Shown here piece by piece: positions 49,346 through 62,900 of a DNA stretch of 64,000 nt (its first letter is position 1; the number at the start of each line of letters is the position of its first letter). This DNA comes from Promerops cafer. Lineage: Eukaryota; Chordata; Aves; Passeriformes; Nectariniidae. The position numbers and the translations under genes are program-made. The notes beneath the pieces are model-generated. The model saw nothing but the letters and a program-made list of their open reading frames with translations, searched no databases and had not been told where the DNA came from. The DNA is taken from positions 433,105-497,104 of the forward strand of contig VZSE01008344.1 in assembly GCA_013398275.1 (NCBI GenBank). Reading direction: 5' to 3'.

Positions 49346-52300
49346 AAACATCTTATATGGACCTTCCCAGTAGAGACTTTTCCAGAGAGTCTCTACCATA
49401 GAGATAGTCTCTTCCATAGAGGTGCTGCAGATATTCCTGATATTTTACAACAATCCATCCTTACATGACTTGATTCTCTTATTTTACACAGAACAAATTG
49501 GAGTGTCTTTATAAGTCCCTTTGGTGTAAACTGTTGTTAAATTCGGGCATTTTTTTTTTAGTATGTATTATCAGGCATAAACAAACATTACAACAATTTG
49601 CCAGACAATCATAAAATGATTCTACACTGTGCAATGTTTTAAACTTTGAGAAGGAAATTAATTTGCATACATCCCTGGTGCATTATAAAGGATTAGCTAA
49701 AGCTATTTCTGTGTAATGTAATTCTTTTAGCTCATTTTCGTGCAGGGGCAAATCCAGGCTTGAATAAATTGCTCCCCGCAAATAACTTGCTCAAGTCTAG
49801 TTGTGGGAGCAACTCTTAAAGAATTTACAATAGAAAACTAATTTTCCTAAAGCACGCAACATTATATCTAAGGATTTCCTCTATTTGCTTTGCATATCTT
49901 TACTCCCTTATAATGTTTGTTTATGCTAAAACTGGGTTTTCACACTTTGTCTTCTCAGAAATAAACTGGAAGAAAAAGTCTGAACCAGGTGTTTAGAGCT
50001 GTGTTTGAGTTGCTTGCAACCATTTGATGGTTGCTTGTCTTAGAAATGTCTGTATTTGCCATGTATAGGCTTAGTTACCAGAAATTGGCTTCTTTTAAAA
50101 AAATTTCCAGTTGAGAAGAGTGTCTGTTACCAGTACTATGTATTTTTAGGAGCTAAGTGCTCTTTCCTGCTCTGATTAATTATATAGTACATGGTACATC
50201 AATAATCTTCACAGTTTTATCAGGCTTCATGAAGTATTGAGGACAGAAAGGCTGATATTCTTTGCCATTAAGTACTAATGGATGATTGGTGTATAACTTT
50301 ATTTTTTTAGCTCTTGAATGTACATGTTTTGAGCAAAATTAAAGGAAACACATCTCTTATAACCTTATTTTGAGATACCAACGCGTAAAAAAAATGCTAC
50401 AAGAAATTTCCAGTACAGCATCTCTCAATCTTTTCAGAGCAAGCATCTTCTCTTTTCCTTTGCCTTGGATTTCTTCTGCCCAGCTCCCCTGCACCTGTGA
50501 TGTGTACCTGGCTGGTTGGTAACTGCTGGGAACCAACCCACAAACCCCAAAACACCTCAGCAAGGCAGCCAGGCAAGGCTAAAGCCTGTCATTGCACAGG
50601 TTGGAAAAAAAGATTAGAAAAAACCACTGGGGCTCACAGAGGTTATAGAGGACAGCCAAAAACATCCTCCAGCTGTATCCAGGGAATACTACTGTTTTAT
50701 GAAGGGCTGCCAAGTGAGGGGGAAAGCATTTTGGAGGAGTTGTTTTCACTGTGTACTCGTGAAATGCCAGTTAACAGCTAGAGTTGATTTAGGCTCTGTT
50801 GCATACATATTCTTTCAGCAATTTGATTTTATGAGACTTGTAGATCCCTACTTCTTATATATTCTCATATATGTAAGAAATGTATGCAGAAATGATTTCT
50901 TACTCCATGTGTTCATATACCAAAATTTATGTTTTGTAATAAAATTAGATACTTATTATGACAAACATAATGGAGATAGTCATGTAAGTTAATGGTGGCT
51001 CTGTTTATTTTACTTGGTAGTGATTAATTGTCTTTTATTTTGGATTTTAATGTGTCAGTGTTTTAAAGTAATTTAATCTATTTAATATGGAGCTATAAAG
51101 TGCCATTTTAGAACCAGCAGAATTCTCTTTTAATTCACATTTTCCCACTGGGAAATGAAGTTTATCAAACCTTACTTTTCAAAATAGAGGGGATGGATTT
51201 AATTAAAAGTACTTTAAATAATTGCAATGAAATTGCTTTTCTGTTTCTTAAATGAGAGTGAATCTCATATATGAGCTGAGATGAATGTCATGATTTCCAT
51301 CTCCAAACAGTGATATATTGCATCAGTGAAGCCAAATCTGAGAGTACTGCCAGCGTTTCCCTGTAATGCCTCTGATTCTGCACTGTCTGTCTGTGTCTTC
51401 CCTAAGCAGTAACATCCACATCAGGAAATCTCTGCTTGCTGTAGAACTGCTGTGCTGCATCCTGGGCTGCCCAGTGGCACTGATGCTCTGGCTGTACTGG
51501 TTCCAGCTTGTTGTATGACAGTCAGTATTACTGGAAGGATGTTAGAAACATCCAAGTGATTTATTGGTCAACAGGCTAAGAGCTTTAAAAGGGGATTGGA
51601 GCCTTGGAGCAGTGGCTTTGGCTGGCAGATCTGGAATTGAGCTTTCCCAAAAATGCATTGCCTTGGGAAGAAGGCAAAGGACAGAACATGAGTGCAGAGC
51701 ATCAGAGTGTTTGGGGGCAAATGGTTTACTCACTCAAGTTCTCCTTTCCTGGGGCAGCTCTGCTGGGCTCTAGAGAGGGCTTTTTTTTATAACTGGCTGA
51801 CATTTTTCTTCAATAAATTGAGAATCAGACTCCGTGAACTTGCAGTCTGTGTGGCTTGTGAGGCTGTGAACACATTGTAATAGGCTGTGTCTCTGGAGAA
51901 AAAATCCTGGGGAAAAATACCAAGTCCTATGATCTGTGCCACATGTAGTTTGTACCAGACTGAGATGCCTATGGATCTGCTGCTATGCAGGATTTGCTGA
52001 GCTCTGAGGTCTGCCTCATCAAATCCCTGTGACATTCAAACCACCATTGTAATCACCTACTGCTTTCCCAATAAGCTGACCAAAATAAATGTCATTTGTT
52101 CCACTGTGTGCCTCTACTGTGCCTCAAACAAAATACTTCTTCACTAAACATTTTTTCCTTTATCATTCATGATTGATATTGTGGTTTTTTTTTCCTAATT
52201 TACCTCTTTTTTTTTTTTCTTTTTATCTTTACCCAAAATATTTAGCATTTGACTTTCACAAGATGCCTTAGACCAGTTTTCAAATATATTTATATTCTGC

Positions 52301-55300
52301 TGTGACCCTTTCCCAGCTTCTCCTTCAGACAAATGTGGAACATCATCTCTGAGCCAGGTGACAGTCATGTAATGGCTCACAGTGATAACTGATTTTTCAG
52401 GAGAAGGTTCACCTGCTGGCAGCAATCCCTTTCATCTCACTGCCCCAGTTACCACCCGTTCTTTCATAATTCCCTTGACTCAGCCTTTAAAAGGTGAGAA
52501 GCTGTCCAAGATATGTGAATGCTTATGTCTGCTCAGGAAGGGTTGTAGCTCTTTCTTTAACTTTCTCTTGCTTATCCAGTGGTTTTTTTCAGTGCTTTAT
52601 TTTTGAAACTTTGTGCTAGATGCAATACAAATTCATTTACTTCATGTTAAATTGTGCAATGACTCTTCAGGAAACAGCACATAACCCAGCTGGTCTGTAA
52701 TCCCAGAATGCGTGGTCTTCCACTGGATCAAATGTGATACAATGAGCCAAGACTGATAAAAGAATTGGATTTAAGGGGTACTTGTCTAGGAGCTGGGAAA
52801 AGAAATGTCTAGTGTGTAGTCTAAATATTTATCCTTGATCATTACAGTGAAGCTGAGAGTAAAGACTGGGTACAGTTGGTTTCCAGTTGTAAGCACTATA
52901 TATATATTCAAGGATATTTTGTACAAAACAAACTGATGCAGAAGTCATATCTGCCAAAGAGCTGGATATCAAAAGTAGAATAACTTCTGATTTCACTTCC
53001 TGCTTTAGAACTTTATAATGGAAATTTTGCAGTGGTGTGTGTTTCCCATCTGCTCATTGTTCCTTTGAAGGGGGCATAAGGTTTCTTATTGTGTTTTTAA
53101 TGGAATATGCATCCATTCATCCTTCAGAACCAAGGAACTATAACCTTAGCCACAGCTTGATTGATGAACTCCAGGATTCATCTCTGCACATGTTACTTGC
53201 ACAGAAAAATTGGGTGCTGTGATGCTGATATGTCCAGACTTCACGTAGTTTGAAATTACAGATAGAATAAGCAAAAGGAAATGGACTGTTGGGCTCTGTT
53301 TTATGGAATAAGTATGGAGCATCTATGAAAATCAGTCATGGAACTCTTTTGTACTCCCACTTTATGTATATTTTTAGTAGTAACTTTGAATTCTTTATCC
53401 TTTTTGATTTGACACCGTTTTAAGGTTACTTAAACCTTTTCTGCTTTAACTTTTAAACTCATTATTTTTAGTTGCATATTGACATTTTTTTTGTTTGGAG
53501 AAATGTGTTCTTGAATGGCTGCCAATAAAACTTTTCTCCGAGATGCCATTCTTGTCATCAGTTATTGTTCCCTCATCACCCTGGACAGAAAAATAACTGT
53601 AGTTATCCCATCACCATTTGTGCTGGGGCTCTGACCTACTAATAGAATGTCTTTCTTTCAAAAAATATTCTTAATGTAGCTGATGTATTACTTTGTAGAT
53701 TTTACAGGGTGATTTCTCCCTCAGATTTTTTCCCCTAGATGATGTATATCCCTAGGGAGCTTGTGACCTGCCTTATTTTAGTGGAGTTCACTTTTTTCTC
53801 TATTCTATTGATTTAGTAATTTCAACGCTTTATTTACTTTCTGCCTGTTTGGAGGGTTGGGGGAAGAGAGAAGAAAATGTACTGTGCTCAGTCTATTCCT
53901 TAGCATTAAAGAAGTCTCTGGTGGAGTCCTTCATGCTTCCCTAGGCCCAAGTTAGTTTAGGTAATGTGTGCTGCTTTTGGTGTGTTTCAGAGGTGTGTTT
54001 TCTGGTTTCTTTAGTTTCTAGTCTGCACTTGAATATACCAACAACATCAGTTGAAATCTATGTAATACGACCAAAAAAAAATGCTGTTAATCACTCTTTC
54101 TTCTGACTTTTGCTTTTCACCAGTTTCCCAAATTACTCTGGACATCAAATAATCTAAATGCCTTCCATTAAAAATAATTTAATTTAGAGCTGATGCGTTT
54201 TCTTATTCTTTACTCCTTGTTGTGGATCACAGCCTGCCTGTCTTCTCACGTACCATATCCATGTAGTAAGGCAGTGGTAAAAGGCCATGTGGATGCTTCA
54301 ATTCTTTTTGCACAAGACTTGTTATTCCTCACAATCTCACCTTCTATTTTTTTTTCCTCTAAGATTCCCTGTTAATCAGTCTGTCTTCTATTAGTAACTT
54401 TGAATTATTTTGGATAGAAAGAAAAAGAATGAGCAAGGTGGAGGGATTGAAAGTGGCTCTGATTACTGGTAAGGCAAAAAGGCTTTTTTTTTTTTTTTTA
54501 AATAGCAGAATCTATATCTGCATATGAAAAAAAAAGGTCTTGACAGCAGCAACTGCAAGAGGGTATGAGTAGAAGCCCCACTACAGAAATGTTAAATGGA
54601 TAATATCAGAGCAAATGGAAATGTTACACTTGCATATTTCTCAAGAATGCTGTGTTTTGAAGCACTATCCATATACTTGGGTGAAGGGAAGGTCAGGCTT
54701 ACATCACATGTTCCTTTCTTTGAGAATGAAACAGCTGGGTGCATTTCCTCCCTCATCCAGGGTCCTGAATGTCACAAGACTGAGCCAAATATTGTGTTTG
54801 ATACAGACTTGAGTCTTCAGATTTGGGCGGGGAATTTTTTTCTTTGCACCAATTCACTGCTGAAGCCAGCAAGGAGATATTTACCCATAAGCTCTTCCTT
54901 TTTATAAAGTATTACTCCTATGTGACTGATACTCAAAATAAATCATTCTAATACACAATCCCTCCAGTTGTTTGCTGACCATGCAGGACTACAGGCAGCC
55001 AAAGGGTAACAGATGAATTTGATCAGTGCTCTAGTTGATGAAAAGCACCCTGACATAGATGATTCTCCCTGATCCCATTTTCCCATTTTGCACTCTTTAT
55101 TCTTGGTATGGCTCCACACTATAGGTGTGGTATCCTGAGCAGTGGGACTGCCCTGTCATTACAGGTTGTGTTTTCCTTCTAAGGAAATTTATTTACTGAA
55201 CTTAACCTAATATTTTAGTCCTGAAAGTGAAACCTCATGAAGAAATACTGTACTAGTGCACAGGCAGCAAAGAGATCAAGTTTATATTGCCTAGAGGGTA

Positions 55301-55791
55301 GATTCTAACTGAAAGGGGGTTGCTTGTTTAGATACAAGGGCAAGCCCAAGCCTTGGTGCAAGAAGGATGCCAGTCCTGATCTAGTTTGTGCCAGCTCTTC
55401 ATATTTGGGGTGGTTACTGCAGTGGCTGAGAGTCACTGAAGCTTATGTGAATCACATCTCATTCTAATTTTTCGTGTGTGCAGGCTTTTCCCCTCTGGGA
55501 AGGATGGGATCTGCCTTGCAGAAGCAGCTGAAGTAGGGCCCTGGCTCAGCAGGAGCTCAGCTCATCTTAGCCATGTCCATCATGTCTTGTTTGGGGAGTT
55601 TCTGTTGTAGCAGAAAGCAAGATACTCGAGGTATGGTTTTTGTCCATGTGACTGGAATAGCTTGTAGAGGACCTTGGCTACCAAAAAATGTGTGAAAACT
55701 TTGGCTGAGAAGGGGAAGCATTGATTAATACTCCTAAATTAGTTGGAAGAACTAAAGGTTCCCTCTGGTCCTCTTTCTCTCTGTTGTGGTT
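49346..55791. other. Non-coding stretch
   Basis: No recognised exon, RNA gene or transposon in 6.4 kb. Open frames are about 100 codons or shorter. T-rich runs lie at about 52184-52220 and 54484-54499. A short TA run lies near 52900. Confidence 0.55.
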
Positions 55792-56317
55792 TAACCAAGC
55801 CCCAGGTAGCTGCTTGCTCACTCCCTGACCAGTGGGACTAGGGAGAGGATCAGAAGAGTAAAAGCCAGAAAACTCATGGGTAGGCATAAAACAATTTAAT
55901 AGGGAAAAAAAAGCTGTGCACATAAGAAAAACAAGGAATTCATTCACTGCTTCCCATGGGCAGACAGATATTCAGCCATCTCCAGGAGACCATGGCCCTG
56001 TCACACGAGTGTCTTGGGAAGACAAAAACCATTGCTACAAATGTCCCTCACTTCCTCCTTCGTTCCCCCAATTTATGTACTGAGTATGTTGCCATCTGGT
56101 CTGGAATCTCTCTTCAATCAGTGAGAATCACCTGTCCCAGCTATCTCTCCTCCCAAAGAGAAAGAAGGCCAGGAAAGGCTTTAGCTCTGTGTAAGCCCTG
56201 CTCAAAAATTACGAAAACATCTCTGTATTATCAACTGTGTTCAGCACAAATCCAAAACACAGCCCCCTACCAGGCCCTGGGAAGAAAATTCACCCTACCC
56301 CAGCCAGAACCAGCACA
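55792..56317 (-). mobile_element. Solo LTR of an avian endogenous retrovirus
   Basis: The segment begins TGTTGTGGTTTAACC and ends AACCAGCACA. Inside are motifs I recall from a widespread bird LTR family: CTCACTCCCTGACCAGTGGGA, ACAATTTAATAG, CTGCTTCCCATGGGCAG, ACATCTCTGTATTATCAAC and GCACAAATCCAAAACA. In the sense direction (minus strand) it would read TGTGCTGGTT at the 5' end and ACCACAACA at the 3' end, with CTATTAAA as a likely polyadenylation signal. No gag, pol or env sequence adjoins it, so it is a solo LTR left by recombination. Flanks show no exact target-site duplication, which suggests age. I think it belongs to the ERVL-like class but am not certain. Confidence 0.85.
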
Positions 56318-57703
56318 CCTTCCAAAAGCCAATATGCTGTGTTGGTGCTCCAAGGGTGCTGCCTCTCCATGGGAGAGCCTTTTCCAGTCAGGCAATGTGT
56401 CCCTGAGCTGTGCTGTACAGCATCCAACGTCCATAGGGCTGGCGTGGAGGGGATGGCGTGTCATCTCAGGCACTGCTGTAGCTAAGCATACTGAACAGCA
56501 TCTCGTGCTGGTACTTCTCATCTCTTCCTACAGTGGAATCTCTCAATTAGGGGTTCAGTTTTTCCTTTAGAGTTTTCTGAATCCTTTCAGAAAGGACAAC
56601 ACGCATGATAGAAAATGATATATTGCAATTCAGTGTATTTTCAGGTAAGGTTTTTCCCCCATGACATTAGATGAATCAGATCTTAAATTTTCTCCTGGTT
56701 CTCTGATGCTTTGAAGAGTTATCTTTCATTTAGTGTCTTCCAATGAAATATTCTCTGTAGCATCGTATATTTGGGTCAGAAGAAGCCAAAGTCCAAAGCC
56801 TTTAAGCTTCTTTTGTGAAAAGAAGATTCAAAGAAGCAAAAATGATGGGAATAAAATCGTTGCACTTGTGCAAGTGCCAAATTGCCTGGATCAGTCCTTA
56901 AGATAGGAAATGTAAGTGCCTAACATGTGAACATGCTTCTCTTTTTCCTGGTCTGCTGATAACACTAGTTTTTTTCTTAATGTAGATTTTGTGACATTTT
57001 ATTTCCTTTTAAGAAAAAAATAAGTTTCTGCTTATCCAAAAGTTTCAGCTCTGTCCCTGTCAATCCTATCAGCATGGTAGTGAGACTATAGAAATGAGCC
57101 CACTGACTCTTTAAGTATTGCAGGGCATGTGCAATGTGCAGTATCTTCAGTTTCTTACCAACCCAGCAATCACACCTTGGAAATGGAACATCTGCATCTG
57201 ATACTGTTTGCATCTAGTGAAGATAGGTCTAACTTGTAAGACTATTTCCACTGTGGATGTACAGTTGAATTTTTCTAATAGAAGTATCAATGGAAACCTT
57301 CCTGCACTCGGTGTTCAGAGTTGCCCTCATTGATTTTAATGATCTCATATTAATCTTCATTTATCTTTAAGCAACCCTAATATCAAAACAATTTATTTTT
57401 TTTTTTTAGCAAGGAAATATGATTTGATGCCTTGATAGCAAGAATCAAAGTAAATTTTATATGCAAGAATCAGTGCTGACCCTGGATTCCTGAGGTTTTA
57501 TCTTTAAATGCTGAAGATACAGTCTCAAATTAGTGGAGATTAGTTACCAGGGACTTCTGATTGAAACATATTTGGGAAACATAAGCACTTATTTGTTCCT
57601 GAAAATTTAGTCCTCCTAGTTTCTGATTTTGCAATTAATTTTTTCGTCATCTCTTTTCTTGTGTTCTGGTATTTTTAAGGCCACTTTTTAAAAACCTGGT
57701 GTG

Positions 57704-57754
57704 TTTTTTTTTTTTTTTNCTGTGGTTTTTTTTTTTGTTTTGTTTTGTTTTTTT
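57704..57754. repeat. Poly-T / (GTTTT)n tract with one ambiguous base
   Basis: T15 is followed by a single N at 57719, then CTGTGG, a second T-run and three GTTTT units. The N between homopolymers is most likely an unresolved base call rather than biology. Length here should be treated as uncertain. Confidence 0.9.
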
Positions 57755-59951
57755 GGCAGCTTATTTTACTCATTTTTGTATTTGAAATAATTAATTTTCA
57801 GTCCAAGAAGTTTACATAGCCAGGTAACTTCCTGCCACACCTTGTCTCATTCCCAAACTGGATTTTGCTTTTTCTTTCAAAATCTGAAGTCTTAATGAAA
57901 AAAAAAAAAATAGATGAGCCTGAGGCATACAGTAAAACAGAAAGCAAACTTCTGAAGTAAAGCCCAAACACAAGAAGGATCAAAATCAAGTGTTATTTCA
58001 TGATGAAAGGTTGTTAAAATTGCTGGAGGGCTCTGAAAGCACAATGTACTTCTGTCAGTATTTATGTAATTCTGGACAAGTTACAAACGTTGCGTAAATG
58101 ACCTAAATTGTTGTTAATCTCATCGAGCACTGGCACAAAAAACCCTTCCACCTTTGTAGGCTTTTGGGAAACGAACCCCCAAAGCCTGCTTCATGAGCTG
58201 AGCTTTCCCTTTCAAATAAAACAGGTACTACAAAAGGGTGCTTGGAGCTTTTCAGTCTTTATTATGAATTCTGGGCTCGAGTGCTGATGGTTGCCTGAAA
58301 TACAGCTCTATCTGATTTTGAGGTCATGAGAGAGGGAGCCAGTAACAAATGACTTCAATTAAAGAAACAACCAACAAAGTGATCCAGCAACTGATAAAAG
58401 AAACTGTCTGTGATTCAAAAAGTCTTTGAGAAGGTGTCTGGCAGTAAATTCCCATAAATTCAGGTGTTTTAAGAGCTGCCCAAGTTTTATTCAGCAGTCT
58501 TATTCAAATGGAAGCCCTTCACCAAATTTCAGCAGTACCTTTCTCATTCATCAAATACTTGCTGAGCTTTTCACTACAAGAAGAAAAGCTTTCTTTTAGC
58601 CTGTATCTGAGCTCTGTGTGCTCATCTGAATGTCTGACTTTGCAGAGAATCCTGAAATTCTAGAGCAGGAGATAGAGAGTTGAAAAATAAATAGAAATCA
58701 AGTGCAGCTGAGTTGAATGGTGAATGCCCCCTTTAGTAAGCATGGAGGATGTGAACATGTAAAAACCACAAGTGGAAACATTGCAAAACATCAGAGCAGT
58801 GGGAATTCCTAGCAGCCACGGGGTGTTCTTTTGTGGCTCTCCTCTTGTGTCTTTAGAGGCCTAGCAGCTGTCTTAGTTTTAACTCTCCTGGTGCTCTTGG
58901 AATCATACAAATTTTAAAGAGGTCTTGCTTTGCTACTGCCAGACAATGAAGTATTTTGGTTATAGTGCTGCAGCCTCAGAGCTGCTAAGTGGAGAATTGT
59001 ACATACATCCTTCAATATATGACTGTACTACAGTGACTTGTAGGTGCAGCAATCCCAATACCAGTGATAGAGCTGTAGTTTATTATATAGGTATAGTATA
59101 TACTTAATACAGTTCTTTTAGTTACCAAATAATCATAGATGCTTACCTGATCTGCTTGCTTTTTTTTTTTTTGCTTTTTTTTTGATACAAATGCCTTATA
59201 AGTACTTGCTATCCATCATGTATTCAGTAGTATCTATGAGCTTTCAGTTTCACCCTGTTTTCTTTTACAGTGAGCAGTGTTACTCTGAGCTGAATGTGGG
59301 AATTTCAAGCCTTTGTGAGTGGGTTAGTGCCTGCCTGATGATGGTGGTCTGCTAAAGTTGTGGCTTTGTTTCTTTTCTTCCAATCCTGAAGCTGTTTGTA
59401 GTTGTCTGCTTGTTTTACAGAATTCCAGGCTGTTGCATTCTAAGCTGTGCCCTGCCCAGTTTCCAGCTCCTGAGTTTTAATCTGTGTCTGTCTGAGAAAT
59501 TTTAATTGATCTGACATCTAAAATAAAAGAAAATACTATTTCCTTTGTGTAAACTACTTTGAAATCAGGTGTGGCTAATCTTGGGGGAGATTTCCCTTCC
59601 ACTTTGGGATATTTGAAGAAATAACTATAAATTAACAAACAAGAAGCTCAACTCCCTCCACGAGTGCTTCGCGTGGCTTAGTGTCTGAGCAGGGGTTTAG
59701 AGTGGTGTAGTATCAGTTCCTTATCCAAATGTGGATGCTGTGTACAACAAATAACACCTCTGGAGGCTGTTGTAGCAGACCTTGTAGGTAATTACTCTAA
59801 CACTTTACACTGCCTTCCCTCTCTTACTTGTCTGCCTCCTGCTTGCCAGCAAAAAGCACACTGAAAGCAAGGCTAACAGGGCTTGCATACTGAACATGCA
59901 GTTCAATTGCTTGTTGAATGACAGGTTTCCATCTACAAAAGGGCAAAATCA

Positions 59952-59989
59952 GCTGTATTAAAATTGCAGTGTTTTTTTTTTAATACAGC
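59952..59989. repeat. Inverted repeat with 12-bp perfect stem
   Basis: GCTGTATTAAAA (59952-59963) and TTTTAATACAGC (59978-59989) are exact reverse complements separated by 14 bases ending in a T-run. The structure can form a hairpin; the stem is too short for a usual microRNA precursor. Confidence 0.85.
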
Positions 59990-62900
59990 CGTGGCAGAAT
60001 TTTCTACACTTGCCAAAGTTTTCAGCCTGAGCCTTTACCTCCTAGAGGTTGGAAATGTTTCTCTGTCCACCACCAGTCTGCTGGGATGTTGTGTGATGGT
60101 GTCTCTGAGAGGCTGCACTGTGCTGGTGACCCCAGACTGTGTCCTGAGCACCTGCACTGCAAAGCTGCTGGAAACTGGTGGGCACCACTGCTGAATAAAA
60201 AAAAATGGATGTTTACAGGTCCAAAAAATTAATGTCAATCTGCCAGCCTGTCACTACTTGTGAATACTCTGCTTAGACAGATGCCTGAGAGGAGGAGAGG
60301 GAGCGCAGGTGGAGAAGGAACCTCTGACAGAGAGAAAATGCTAATTCAGTTTTTTTCCCTACATCATGTCAGCTTTGATTTCTTCTTCATCTTTGTCTAC
60401 TTCCCTCAATTATCTGCCATAATTGTGCAAGGGGCCTGAATGAATGAAGGCTTTGCCTAATTAAATAGTGAAAGACTGAAATGCAGGTATAATCTGATTA
60501 TCCAAGCAAAATGACAAAATAAAAGTAACGTGCAAGTGATTGGTGTGACCTATTGAACCCAAATTTAGCCTGTTGGTTGTCTTACTGATACTGCTTTGAC
60601 TAAAACTGACAGCACCTTGCATGTTTGTACAACCAGCACAAATAACTTTATCTTATGTTTGAAAAAAGAGTCTTTGTAACACACACCTTGATTTTACTCA
60701 TTGGAGGTTCAAGGGAGGGTATTTGAAGAAAGGTGATACAAACGGTGCTTCCTGTATTTCTAGTTAATTTATGTGTAAAGAGGCAACTTTAAGTAGTTTT
60801 AGGCTGATCATATCACATTGGATGAAATTCATATAGAAATAATTGAATTTGATTTCTTTATCCTTGGAGTTGAATTTAGACCTGTAGTAGCTGTTGATAA
60901 CATTTCTCACTTATGAGGATTATTTATTTTTGTCTTAAGAGCTGGACAAATGTAAACACTGCAAGAGACAGAAGTTAAACTCATCCCTGTCATTGTACTG
61001 TTGTTAAAATTGTACCAAACTCTGGGTTCCTGGTGCAGCTGCATTCTTCACACAAAATGGATAAGTATTGCTTCATCATGCCTAAATCTCTTTGCTTAAC
61101 GGCTGCAAAGTAACTCAGGTTATTTTAAAGCCATTCATGGTGTAAAATGGCTGCATTTTATTGTACCAGACTATCCACCTGGTAGGGGAACCAGTAAAAC
61201 AATTTTCTGGCTGAAGATTTTCAACACAATTTCCTCCACATGATCAAATTAGTAGCTGGTGAGCTGCTGCCTAAAATCTCTAGTAGCACTTTGTGCATCT
61301 TCCTCTCTTTCCATCTGCCACCTTGCTTCCATGAGCTGCCAGTGTGCCCATTTTCCTGTCAGTCTGGTTACCATTCCAGCTGCCATCTGCCAGCTGTTCT
61401 TGCTCTTGAAATGTGCTTTGAACCCCCTGAGCCACACGCTGGCTGTTTGGGTGCTGGCATCCTCCCCTGCCCTTAACAAGTGCTTGGTAACACTTTGGAC
61501 TGACTCGCTCAGTGACCGAGTGTGTAGAATTCAGAAATCTGCCCAAAAGGGGCTGCTTTTGCCAAGGCAACGTAATTCACGTTAAAAAGGTGCTGCAGCT
61601 CTTTTCCTGATCCAGTTTAATTCCTTCATAACTTTCAGCTGCCTTTCTTTAAAGTGCCTTGGCAAGCTTGGACTGTGGCCATACTCAGATGCTGAGGCAG
61701 CAAGACTCAAGAACCCAGCATGTCTCAGCTTCAGGCTTTATATTTAAATGTGTAAGACAAACTTCAACCTCTGTCACTTGTATCGAGGCATTAGTTGGCT
61801 GGGTGTTCTGCAGGAAGATTAAATATTCTGAACAAAGAAAAATCATGGGGATAAAAGTCTCTTTGATTTACAGATTTATAAACTTTTATCTGACAAGGTT
61901 ATTGGCATTTTTCTTGTCCATTAAACAAATTTACTTCTGATGACAGAAATATATGTATGTTTCTAAAATCTATTCAATTAAATAGTTTGATTATATTCAA
62001 GATGAGTTAAGACCATAATATTTATTTCTTTCCAGAAAACCCACGTGGAGTAGTGAATATGGCTGCATAAATTGTGTATTTATGTGTTTGAACTGTTTAT
62101 TAGCACAGAAAGTAAGATGCTTCTGATATTAAAAATACTTTAAAGGCAAAACCCTCCTCAGGACACTTCTGGAAATGCTTATCATTTCCTCTGCTGAGGA
62201 ACACAAAGGGAAGTTTCTAAATCCAACTGAGTAGCACAGAACAACTCGTTTGATTTGTTATGGAGGTTTGAGTAAAGCAGTTCCAGCCAGTTCAGAGTCC
62301 CAATCAATGTAATTTCAAAGGAATCATAATATTCTTCTTCCAGTGTGTCCTGTCTTGTCTTTAATCCACTTTGGAATTCTTTCTTTAAAATTTGGCAGAA
62401 GCCAGATTGATAAAGTAGGTCCAGTCCCAGGCTTTGTGTTCAAGCCAAATATTATCTTTGTCTATGCCAATGCAATTAGAGTAAATGAAGTGAAGCTGCA
62501 GAGACCAGATCATCAAGAGTAAATCATTGCAGATCCTTTAACCTGAGAGTGCTGACAAGACTGAGCCAAGACAAGTAAAGCTTTTGGATTCTGATCATTC
62601 ATTGATACTTTAATTTTAATTGAATACTATTTTTTAAATAATTAATAGCCAGTAGCACTTTGACTTTAATAGTTTCTTACTTCTCCAATACTTTTTTTTT
62701 TTCCTAATTCATATCAGAGGTAGGATCAGAATGAGAATCTTTTTGAAATTATTCCTTTGCAAGTGGTGATAGATACTTCTCATACATGGCATCGACTGAA
62801 TGTCTTTTTGAACAGCTAATGAAACAAAAGTATTGATTTTGCTTGGTGCTTTTTTAGCTTTTTTTTTTTTGCTTACTGTAACTTTCTCTCTAAAAACCGT

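Noticed and set aside
48964..49401. 145-codon open frame, plus strand
   Set aside because: It lies antisense over the CR1 LINE fragment and does not encode a CR1 protein.
55956..56570. 204-codon open frame, plus strand
   Set aside because: Its first part is antisense LTR sequence and it shows no protein motif; it is a fortuitous frame.
59142..59152. Strong splice-donor-like CAG|GTAAGC on the minus strand
   Set aside because: Similar isolated sites occur at about 28164, 39472 and 34110; without acceptors or open exons they are chance matches.
61240..61590. Overlapping frames of 76-108 codons on both strands
   Set aside because: Neither shows a known domain and both are open in a locally GC-richer patch; no splice or start evidence favours either.
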